Position numbers and translations under genes: made by a program. From Trissonchulus latispiculum (lineage: Eukaryota; Nematoda; Enoplea; Enoplida; Ironidae), in the NCBI GenBank assembly GCA_030248195.1, contig JASAND010011319.1:26660-90659 (forward strand): 64,000 nucleotides of DNA. Direction: 5' to 3'. Below, one piece after another: positions 36,395 through 47,100 of the stretch (the stretch's first letter is position 1; every line of letters starts with the position of its first letter). The notes under the pieces are model-generated. The model saw nothing but the letters and a program-made list of their open reading frames with translations, had not been told where the DNA came from and did not search any database.

Positions 36395-36710
36395 CGTGGT
36401 ACGCAGTGGTTACCTATAAATATTGGAGGGCAAGCGGCGAAGAGATGAGAAAAGGGCATAGCCAAACAAGGCCCTCCAGTAATTTGGCATACAATCATCT
36501 AACGGCCACTCTAAGCCGGAGACAAAAGCCGTAAACACCTATCGCAGCAACCAACCAAACGACAAAAATTGTCTTGCGGAACAAGTACACTATCTTCTCT
36601 CCCCCTCCCAATTCATAACTGAGCCTTTTAAAAAAACGGTAGTCGAGTTAAAATGAACTCAATCCTTCTCATGGAACAGTTGAAGGAGGAAAAGTCTAGC
36701 ACGAACGGAG

Positions 36711-37938
36711 TTAAGGGGGGAGGGTCGCGAATTTTCGATCATCTCCGATTTTTCTCATTTTCACATATTTTGTAGTCCCCATGGGTCCCCAAAACAAGAC
36801 AGTTGCGTTTGTTGCAAAACGTTCCCCATCATTCACAATAGTCCTCCAAAGGTGGCCCCGGCATGTGTTAAACATAGGAAAATGAAAAAGTTAGGAAAAT
36901 TTTGCGGTAACCAAAAGTTTGAGCGCTGTGCAAGAGAAAACGAGCTATAGCTGGGCAAAATGTTAATCTGGACTAGGTAGCGTGTTAATATCTATATGAG
37001 GTATTTTTGTGTTAGCTCAGTGATTTTCTAAAAATTTTCAAAGTTGGGTGAAGCCGGTTTTTGCACAAGTTTGACTTACAAAAACGTCACCAAAGAAATG
37101 TTTCGTCGTGGCCTGAACTAACCGTTTACTGCACAGATTTCGCGTCTAGATATTAGCACAGCACACAAATAGAGGTTCAATTTCCATACGCAAAATCCAT
37201 GCTGCTACTTGTGGATAGTTCATACTTTTGGTTACCGCGTTGGCGTTTTGCCTCAAAATACGTCATTTTCTCAATTTTTTGGGTATAATGGTCCATAAGT
37301 CGGGTGAAAGCCGAGCTATTCCAACCAAATTCGGTGTGCCAGTTTGCACATATGAAAGGAAGATGTGCGCTAAATTTAACTGCAATTGCTGGTGTTTAAC
37401 TGTGGATGCATGCCTTAGTCCGATTACGGAGGCCTAGAGTCAAAAAATCGCAAATTTTCAAATTTTTCAAATACAGCCAAATTTTATACCAAATTGAAGC
37501 TCACGATGTCCTGAACATTTAATCTTCTTGCACCAAGTCTCTACAAAGCAGTATGAGAAAGTTAAGCCGCATTAAAGTTTGAAGTAAATAACAGTCAGAA
37601 TGATCAAATGGTTCAAACGCCGTTTCTCGCTCGTTGCTTGACGTATCACTGTCATTTGCACAGCAATAAATAGCCCAAGATAGAGGCTTCAATTTGATGT
37701 ATTGACCATACCGTAGTCTTTTGTCATCCTATGTGTACACGTCTTCGAAGCCCTTAGCGAGGCATAGTGGCGTAAATACTAAATTGTAGGGATTTGAACT
37801 GCAATATCTCTTAACTGGACTAACCCTGGACTCTAAAAATGTGTCTTGTTTTTGGACACATATGGGGGTATATTACACCCGAAAATGAGCGAAATCGGTG
37901 ACTATAAAATTTGGTACCCGGCGACCCCCCCACCTTAA
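36711..37938. mobile_element. TTAA-flanked TIR element, copy 3
   Basis: TTAA plus GGGGGGAGGGTCGCGA on the left; CGACCCCCCCACC plus TTAA on the right. Shares CGACCATCTCCGATTTT-like left-end sequence, GTAGTCCCCATGGGTCC and GTGTTAAACATAGGAAAATG with copy 1. No coding gene. Confidence 0.85.
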
Positions 37939-38120
37939 TTCAGAATACAAGATGAAACCGTGCGTTATAAACCTATAGCTTTTCTAAAGGCTGTGATTTT
38001 CAGGTCAAAACAAGTTTCCCAGTTAACCTAACTTCAAGTACTTCCTACTGTTTTGTTACTCACTATATATCTAGAAACATCCAGAAACACTACGGAAGGA
38101 ACCAGTCAAGTACCAACGGA

Positions 38121-38126
38121 TTTATT
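38121..38126 (-). terminator. Polyadenylation signal of RPL38
   Basis: AATAAA on the minus strand, about 61 bases past the RPL38 stop codon. Confidence 0.75.
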
Positions 38127-38186
38127 AACACGAAATCATAACAAAAACAACATTCAATCTAAAAAGTCAATTTTTCAGCGTCTCCA

Positions 38187-39098
38187 TCATTTCAATTCCT
38201 TGACCTGTAGACCTGGAGGCAAAGACTGCTTCAACTTTTCTGCCTTATCCTTGTCCTGGATTACCAGAGTATACAAATATTTGCTGCATCGAACCTGGAA
38301 CAATTAATATCACATTTTGTATTACAAATATAAAATATAAATTGAAGTTAAGTTTGCCCTTTAGGTCAACACAACAAAGTCAATCTCGTCTGATGGGTGC
38401 GGAATCTAGTTTGAGCCCCGTCCCACCAAAGGGGTTCCAACAGTTTCGTTGGAGAGACTACTTTCAGAAATGCGAAATTTTTTCAACCACTCTAGTATTG
38501 CCTCCTCCCAAGCAAGAGAGGAAGGTATATATCTTAATGTTCACACCAAGATTGGACCAAAATGACTTGTGTTATTGTTTGCTTACCATCCCACAAATAA
38601 CTTCTAGCGAGGAAATCGTTGCGCACTACACTAAGGATAGTAGTGCTGTTGACAGGCCGAAATTTTTGTCGACCGATCGTTCGCGTGCAAAAACGAATGG
38701 CTGACGACACGAAAACGACAAACGAACTTCGAGAGAAAACAACCGCTGAAATATAAGGCACCGACAACGCCGTCCGGTGCCGGCCGGTAACAGTTGCGCC
38801 GCCGGGCTAACAACACTACTTTTTTTCAACACGGCAGGTTAAAAACACTACGAGCTACGGGATAGTGAATAGCTCTTCTTACTCAAGACAATTATAAATG
38901 AACTACTTGTCTTTGCAATCAATTAGGATTGTATCAAAAATGCACCATTGAGAAGCAAGCTAAAAACGAAAAACAGACTGCTAAATTATTAACCTTAAAT
39001 TTCACGTTGTCAGCATTTTTCTTAATCTTCACACTTTTGGCATCCTTCCTTCTGGCAGTCAGCAGAAAGTCCTTGATTTCTGTAATTTGTTTAGGCAT
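38187..39098 (-). CDS. RPL38: 60S ribosomal protein eL38 (RPL38), 2 coding exons
   Basis: eL38 is a small, strongly conserved protein of the large cytosolic ribosomal subunit. Coding exon 1 is 38994-39098 (ATG at 39098; [20 protein letters not shown] start), ending FKFK-like lysine codon before GTTAAT; coding exon 2 is 38187-38294, after a TTCCAG acceptor, encoding [20 protein letters not shown] and ending QVKELK-stop. The join is phase 0 and gives exactly 70 residues, the normal eL38 length, with the family's near-invariant sequence, so the gene looks functional. The 699-bp intron holds an unrelated plus-strand ORF. A 380-bp MITE starts 84 bases upstream of the start codon; a 5' leader exon may lie beyond it. 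Confidence 0.97.
38365..38524 (+). CDS. Possible exon inside the RPL38 intron, opposite strand
   Basis: On the plus strand a GCCCTTTAG acceptor and a GAGGAAG/GTATAT donor frame an open segment within a 120-codon ORF (38342-38704). The peptide ([31 protein letters not shown]) is protein-like but unrecognised. It could instead be a decayed insertion in the intron. Confidence 0.25.
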
Positions 39099-39182
39099 AT
39101 CTCCGGGAGAAATTACAATTTGCGTCAATTAGAGATTTAGTAAACCTAAAACACACATATACTGTATATACCAAAATTTCTT

Positions 39183-39562
39183 CTGGGCTTATTCTAGGGA
39201 TTTTTTCTTGGGGGGGGCTTCTTGGGGGGGGGCCCCAAAGGTCCGAGGGGCAAGGAATTTTGGGGGGGGGGCGAAAATTTTTCGAAAAATATGCTAAAAA
39301 TAGCGCTATTTTCCTGGCATATACTATAAAAGTTGATTTTCATAGCAAAAATAAGTAGATTTAGTGTTGAAAAGGGCAAAAATTGAGTAAAAATCTCCGG
39401 CGAAGCCGGAAAATTTTTGAAAATTTGGCCTTCTGAGCTATTTTTTCAGGGCAAAATTTGGTACCAAAAGGGGCGCCCACTTTTTTTGGGGGGGGGCGAT
39501 TTTTGGGGGGGGGAAGGGGGTTTATGGGGGGGCCCCCCCACCCCCCACTAGAATAAGCCCAG
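39183..39562. mobile_element. 380-bp MITE, CTGGGCTTATTC family, copy 1
   Basis: CTGGGCTTATTCTAG at the left is inverted at the right (CTAGAATAAGCCCAG). Direct 5-bp repeats TTCTT flank it (39178-39182 and 39563-39567). Long G runs at one end and C runs at the other. It sits immediately upstream of RPL38. Copies 2 and 3 are at 49750-50111 and 51138-51496, in the opposite orientation. Confidence 0.85.
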
Positions 39563-39626
39563 TTCTTAGATATTTCCGTACTTACTCATCATACGAACGA
39601 TTAAGCCAAAGCGCTATAGGATGGAA

Positions 39627-41252
39627 CAGAGTTGGAAGCGGGTACCTTTTTGGCGACCCGCCCCGCCCCGCTACCCGCAAGCTGGTACCCGCCCCGCGGC
39701 CCGCAGCCAACTGATACCTGCAAGATACCCGCAAAATTTTTCGAATGCTATATGATTACTATGCCATTAAATTTATTAAAAAATGCCAATAGTGTAAAAT
39801 AAACTTTTATTTAATTAAACCTTCTAACCCACATATATACTTTACCTAACAGTGTTGGTTGAGTTGTGTTCCCGAAATATGGAAATTCACCCAAATTGCT
39901 GAAGTTTTCAACGTTTTCAAAAAGTTTAAAAATTTAAACTAATATACATTTAATTAGGGATGCACCAGGGCTTGGGGACCGATGCCAGCCTCGGTGGTTA
40001 AGTACCGGTGCCTTCTGGGACCAAACATTTGTAATTTGACAATTTTTTGCCTAAATTTTGGAATTTTTAAAGTCAAAATTAAATTAAACTGGTACAGATC
40101 GTTCATTATAATTCTCATCAGTTTGAATGGAAACAATGATAGTAATTTTGCCTATACTTGAATTAATACTAAAATCGGAATTTTTAAGAACATTCTCCTA
40201 TCTAGACTTCCAATTTTCAGGCCCCGGCCTCGGACCCGACCTCGGTGCATCTCGACGAAAAATTAATGTTGGACTCATGTAGTTTCGAAAGAAGACCGAT
40301 ATTACAAAGTTAAGGACTATTTTATTGAATCAAACGCATCTTCCAGAAATTAAAAATGCTCAAGGTTTTGAATTTGCTGAAAATTATGTATATATTGTTC
40401 GGCTATCGAAAGCGCATTTGGCCGGGTAGACGACAGAGGCCCTTGGATATATACGTTTAGCGACGTTAAAATTCCACTATTTTCACCAATTTTTCTAAAT
40501 TATAACTACAAATAGCGATTTTTAATAAAAATAGCATTGCTTATGCTTAGACGATTTTTTAGTAAAAAAGATCAGGCGAAGCCGGATAATCGTAGGAAAT
40601 GTGAGTCTGGAAACTTTCTTTCTTTGAGCAATTTTCATGCCCCGTGAAGCCGAATTTTTTACCGCCTGTAAGAGTGATTTTGATAACCCTTCTGGAGGAA
40701 TTTGCAGAGAGGATAGGTAATTCTTCCTTGTCCACCTGTGAATGTATACATGTAAAACCTCCAAGATTGAATTAGAAAAGAGGATTTTAACGATTGAGCT
40801 TTGCGGATGTTTGCGGATTTCGGATTGATTCCAAAAATTGACCACGAGCTATTATATACGTTCTGAATAATAAAAACAAAGCGAAATTATATATAAGTTC
40901 TTCAACTAAAATACTGTTTGTTACTACCTAACGGATTATGATAATAGTTTAGTCATCAGGATTTTTCTAGAATACCTACCTATATAATATTAGTTTGTTA
41001 AATTTTTTGAGCAAACATTCCCAGTTTCGAATTGAAGAATTTCTTGAGCAAACATTTCCAGTTTCGAGCGAAAATCAGCGATTTTTTTAAATCACCAAAC
41101 ACGAAACCTATTTTTTCGATCATTTTTCTATAAAATTCCCTGAATTTTAGTGACTACATCAACAAGAGATACCCGCAACTACCCGCGCGGGTAGCCTGTG
41201 GGTAGCAAAATTTTTATTACCCGCGGGTACCCGCTACCCACTTCCAACTCTG
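39627..41252. mobile_element. Non-autonomous hAT-type element with exact 8-bp target duplication
   Basis: The left end CAGAGTTGGAAGCGGGTA and the right end, inverted, CAGAGTTGGAAGTGGGTA are terminal repeats; GGATGGAA is directly repeated at 39619-39626 and 41253-41260. An 8-bp duplication with CAGAG-type termini is the hallmark of hAT elements. Subterminal GGGTACCCGC repeats occur at both ends. No transposase ORF; 1626 bp. Confidence 0.9.
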
Positions 41253-41260
41253 GGATGGAA

Positions 41261-42235
41261 TCCGAGTAAGAACACAGTAAAACCAAATGCTTACTTTTAA
41301 ACTGAACTACAATTTACTACTACAACCTTGAATAAGCAGAATTGGCAAAATGAGACAGATTCTGAACCCTATTCCATCATTTTCAGATATTCCGTTCGTT
41401 CCCTACAGTTTCAGTCATATACTAGTATATCCAATCATAAAGATTTCTGGACTATCATCATAAGACTAGTCTCTCCAATAAAATTTCAAAACGTCGAGCT
41501 CGAGTTTAGAAGATAAATTTTACAGCTAATTATGAATTTGCATAGGTCGCAAGGAAATAGTTAACCCTGGGAAGTCAACTTCCCTAATGCAGGGTACGGG
41601 GTGCCGCTACTCATTCCTGGGCACATATTTGTAATGCCAGGAGACTGGAGAGGAATACCATGTGCCTGGAGGGATTGGGGGTGGGATTTCATCCCCCGAT
41701 CTAGAGATCATCCTCCAGAATCCTGGTTTTTAGGCAAAAATCGGAAAAACTCGTCTTTCGGCGGCCGAATGATGACTGTCACCATGGTGGGCCGACCCGC
41801 TCGTCTAGACAGATGCTATATATACAGTCTCCTTCCAGTTCCACGGCCGTGGCCCCATTTCCACACCAATTTGGTATAGATAATTGGGGGATAGCTGCGT
41901 TGGCTACAGCTCGCGTTAACCACCGATATGTACTGTCAAACTCAAAGTAATCTGAGAAAACTGTGACAGCGGGAATTGGAAGTGGAGCCATTAATCAGCG
42001 GATAATATACGTAGTCAGACACTCGGCAGAAAGACACTTGCTATCAGGGCCCAGGGGCGGGACATAAAAATCAAAATTAATCCAAACAAAAATCTAAATA
42101 TTTCAGAACATTTTGTATGTTTTCCTTGGATCTCCTGACTTACAGGAACAGGAAAACTGTGGGTGTCACACTTCACTCGGTAACAAAAACGTTAACAAAT
42201 TTCTGAGAATATGCCTCCTAAGATTTATTTACATC
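41261..42235. other. Stretch without a recognised gene
   Basis: Contains ORFs 41601-41879 (plus) and 41779-41991 (minus) that overlap and show no family resemblance, and a small inverted motif GGAAGTCAACTTCC near 41570. Nothing else seen. Confidence 0.5.
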
Positions 42236-43577
42236 AACTAAAGTCTGACCAAAAAATGTAGGGAGCGAAATTGTTTCGTTTATACTGAATTACCGGTACA
42301 TTTTTGCTGCAGCAATGTATATATTTTCTGAACCGTCATGGCATGAACTTTCTTTTGGTTGAAAAAATTTTTTTAAAAAATTAAAATTCATCAAAAGAAG
42401 TCGATTTTTTAAGTTTTGAAAGATCAGTAGAAGCCCGGAACTAGCCGTTCGGTGAAAAATTAGCCCATGTCCCAAACATTTTGAATCCCGAATATCAGCT
42501 CATTTGGTCAAAAATTGCGATAGTTATTCAATTTTTTCGATTTTCAAAATCCTTTGATCTTTGCCGCTTTTCCAACTTTGACTGGCTATTACTCGCGACT
42601 CACTCAATGCAAAAAAAGTTTTAATTGGATTTTCAGGACCGCTTACGTGTCAGCTTTCATGTGATATATGTGGCTTTTCAAAATTTGAAAATCGATTTTT
42701 ATCGAAAAATACCACTTTTTGACCCAAAATTTCGACAATGCGAATCCAGCAAAAGTGGGTAAAAATAATATTATCATAAAGTTTAATCTGAGCTGAATCC
42801 AACGATATAAGGTTTTTGTGGCTACGACTTATATTGTACCCGTAACGAATTTTCAAACAATTTCCTATTTCAGCTGATTTCTGACAAGTTGTGCTATATT
42901 GTGCATTGATTTGCCGCAAATAGTGTAAACTAGCCAAAAACCGGCTAAAAAGCGAAATTGTTTAAAAATTCGTTACGGGTACAATATAAGTCGTAGCCAC
43001 GAAAACTTTATATCGTTGGATTCAGCTCAAATTAAATTTTATGATAATGTTATTTTTACCCACTTTTGCTGTATTCGCATTGTCGAAATTTTGGGTCAAA
43101 AAGTGGTATTTTTCGAAAAAATCGATTTTCAAATTTTGAAAAACCACATATATCACATGAAAGCTGACACGTAAGCGGTCCTGAAAATCCAATTTAAAAT
43201 TTTTTGCATTGAGTGAGTCGCGAGTAATAGCCAGTCAAAGTTGGAAAAGCGGCAAAGATCAAAGGATTTTGAAATTCGAAAAAATTGAATAACTATCGCA
43301 ATTTTTGACCAAATGAGCTGATATTCGGGATTCAAAATGTTTGGGACATGGGCTGATTTTTCACCGAACGGCTAGTTCCTGGCTTCTACTGATCTTTCAA
43401 AACTTAAAAAATCGGCTTCTTTTGATGAATTTTAATTTTTAAAAATTTTTTCAGCCAAAAGAAAGTTCATGCCATGACGGTTCAGAAAATATATACATTG
43501 CTGCAGCAAAAATGTACCGGTAATTCAGTATAAACAAAACAATTTCCCTCCCTACATTTTTTGGTCAGACTTTAGTT
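42236..43577. repeat. 1.34-kb foldback: two ~627-bp inverted arms
   Basis: Left arm 42236-42864, right arm 42953-43577, with about 88 bases between. The outer limits AACTAAAGTCTGACC and GGTCAGACTTTAGTT pair exactly, and pairing continues with few mismatches to ACCCGTAACGAATTTT. No flanking target duplication. ORFs on the two arms (42290-42475, 43153-43335) merely mirror the repeat. Confidence 0.95.
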
Positions 43578-43741
43578 AATTTGCCACGAATCGATCAACA
43601 CTGTAGTGCATTCTGCAGACGTCCTAAATTTAAAACCCTAGTGAACTGTATCAAAATGAAATCCGTATACAAAATGAAGCACAATTACCCATAACGAAGT
43701 GACTTTCTTAATCAAATCCAACAAAACGAATAGGAAACTTT

Positions 43742-43752
43742 TATTTTATTGA
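43742..43752 (-). terminator. Polyadenylation signals of SFSWAP
   Basis: Two overlapping AATAAA copies on the minus strand about 385 bases past the SFSWAP stop codon. Confidence 0.55.
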
Positions 43753-44132
43753 AAATTAATAACAAACATCTGTATACACATTTAAGATGAACATCAAAAA
43801 TAGCATAATTCACCAGCTTAATATTTACGTCCGACGAAACAGACAATAAACATAGGAATGAATTAAGCTTCGGTATCAACCTACAAAATAGATGAGCTGC
43901 TGAAAGTCAACCTTTCAAAAATATTTCCGAGAAATTTTGTGCTGTGCAGTGTGCACAGAGACAAGAAGTTCACAAACAAAAGTCTGAAGCTCGAACAGCC
44001 ATAATGACATTGAAACTGACAAGAAAGAAAAGAGAAAATTGAAACAAAGACAGAAATCAAGAAGCACAATTCTGAAACAAATAAATCTACGGTTGGTATG
44101 TAACAACTGTAATATTGCAAAACTAAAACAGT

Positions 44133-47100
44133 TCATCTTAAGTGTCGTTTACTGCTGCTACGACCATCCGATCGTGTACGATGCGAAGAACTGTGGGAAT
44201 CTCGACTATCGTCTCTCTGTCTTTTCCGCTTCCGTCGTTTGGTATAGGGGTCAGCGTAGGCACTGGGGAGCCTGCTGCCACCACTGCTGCCAGATTTTTT
44301 CTTCTTCTTGCTAGACTTCTTCCGTTTAGATCTGGAGCGTCGTTTTCGTTCCGAAGAAGATTGCCGGTGCCGTTTCTGCTTTCGACTGGATCGACCACCA
44401 TCAGAATCATCATCGTCACTGCTTTTGGAGATGTCACCGCTGTCTTCTCTGAAGGCGCCGTTTGATACATCTGAAACAACAAAAGACTAAACAATACGCT
44501 CCATTGCTTAATCACTTTTTGTCTTGACCGGAAAATGTTATGACTATTGGAAGATGGCTCCAAAATTTTGCCCATGTACGTCGACTAAGTGTAACCAAAT
44601 GCCTAAAGTTCTGAAAAATCAGAAAGATTTAATTGTAATACAAAAAACAAAAAAGTAAGTGATTTTATTCTGAATTTTGTAGGCTCACAATAAATTGCTA
44701 GTATAGGCCAGTAAAAGAGAAAAATGATATAGACGCAAATCAATTTTTCATTTTAAGAAAAATTACCCCACATAGATAATACCAAATAATTACCAACAAT
44801 AATAAGTAATTACAAATAATTAACAAAACCAAAATAATTATTACCAAACATGATTACATGCAACGTTTCATAAAACTAACCCGACTCTGAAGCCGACACA
44901 TCCTCAGCCTGATTGGCCAAACGGAACCGGGAACTGGCACGCTCACTCCCAGAAGAACTGACTCTCACTGGAGGGACGGCCGGACTAGATCTCCCAGATC
45001 CACCTCCGCCCAGACCAACATCAGATTTCAACTGTTCCAGGAACAGCTTGGCCCGCTCTTTTCGCACAGCCTGCAGATCAGGCTCACTGCGAACAGGCTT
45101 GAACTGGCTGGTTGAGGGCGAAGATGCCGACGTAGACGGTAGGTTAGGAGCGGGAGTGGGCGCGTCAGGAATAGTCAGGGAAATTCCTCCAGATGAGCTA
45201 ATCTGGGGCATGACCGGGACGACAGGGGTACTGGTTGAATCGTTTTCAGAGGATACCAGTTCACCCGGCTCCAAACTCCCACAGGGCTCAGAACCACAGC
45301 CTCCCGGTTCCGATACAGTCGGAGTGTGATGGCCAGCCGTCTCAGTCAACGCGGTCACAATCGGAGAATTCTGACGCGAAGTCTTCAGTAGTACTGACTC
45401 CGCGATGGACATGGGGGCTGCGATTGTGTTGGAGGATTTTTCCAAATGCTCAACAGAAGGAACTACGGTAGTTGTTGTTGATGATGATGCCGCACCGAGC
45501 TGTTCCAAACGCTGGGCTGCTCTCTGCATGATTAAACGCAGCTGTCTCGCTTCTTCTAAAACGCCAAGACAAAATTTAATTCAACGAAAATTAAACTCAC
45601 TTGTATGCAGTGAGAGTAACACCACATACGCTTATATCATGATGAGGAGAGGCTGTAGCTGTCGTGAAATATCTTATTACACCACCCTTACTATCGATAC
45701 ATCTACAAAAGGCTAAGTAAACAATAAAGAAAATATAGCATAAATTGTGTGTAGATAGATACAGGCGCGTAGCCAGGGGGGAATGGCGGAATTCCCCCGA
45801 AATTGTGTTGCCCCCAGGAATTGTTTCCTGTCATGTGTAAAACGCCCATTTTTCAAAAAGGATTTCGCGCCTTCGGCGCGATGATGTACTTTTTGAAAGC
45901 CATTAATGTCCAAAATATGTTGTTTGCGCAAAACTAAAAAATTAGTTTCATTACCCTATTTTGGGTACTTACCACCTCCTGCATCATTTGGGTGCACACA
46001 TGTTACACTGGGGACCTTACCCCTTTTCAAAATCCTGGGTGCGGGACTGTACATACACCACCCTTACTATCGAGACGAACTACAAAAGGCTTAAAAAGCC
46101 CTAAACAATAAAGCTTCCCCAAAAATGTAGCATAAATAGTGTGTAGATAGTTTATAAGATTACCTTCGTCATTATTTTGCTCCAAAGGTGGTATCTGCAA
46201 ATCGCTAGAGGGGGCCGGAGATAATCGTTTGGGCAACTGGCTCACTGTCCGGGAATTGGCAGCAACCGTATCCGAAGCACCAGTTGCCGGTTTCTGAGCC
46301 GACAAGCCCAGCCGAAAGGGCGCAGAACCAACACGAGGTATTCGACCCTTAGCCGCTACCGGTTGACTGTGAGCCAGACGAAGGGATGGTTTGCTGTCAG
46401 CAGCATTTTCTGGCTTTTTGATCTGAAGAGATCTTGAAGCGGAGGACTGAAATAAAACACTACAAAACCATCAACTAGAAAGTACCAGCCAAATTACGAA
46501 CAGCACTTGCGAAATTTAGACTCAGCTAAATTCTTCAAGTGTCATCTTATCAGTATCACTACAGAAAATCAAAAATAGCTTTTGGTTCAGCGGTTTCTGT
46601 GATTTCTATTTAGCATTTTAAAAAATACGTAAAAAATAGCATAACATCCTGCTCTTCAAATTCATAATTTAAATTTCGAAAACTATGGGACCTGTAGTCT
46701 ACCACCTTGTCTTGCTGGTTTATTCAAAATCTTGCTAATGTTAAAATAAAAGCTAATGTTATGTGCAAATAGGAAGTGACGAAGAGCTAATTATCTAAAC
46801 AAGACACTAACCGACACTGCGGAAGAAGTGCTCGTCTGGGATCGGTTGGACGGTAGTCTGGGCACATATTTACAACGGGCCAGATCGTCCAGATCCAAAT
46901 CTTCCTCAGATTCTGATTCCTGCTGAAAGGCAGCCACAACCACAGGCTGCTGGGAGACCACAGTGGAGCTGGGCACTGGCTTCTTTCCGGACTTGGTCCC
47001 CTTCAGAGAGAATGAGATCGGCATCACAGCAGCTAAAGCAAATGTAATTCTAAACAGCAGTGGATAACGAGCAACCAGTAAATTTCGTATACAATATTGA

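Noticed and set aside
44138..44575. 145-codon minus ORF over the last SFSWAP exon
   Set aside because: The phase set by the upstream exon puts the RS-rich frame in use and ends it at a TGA at 44133-44135; the listed frame would lose the RS domain.
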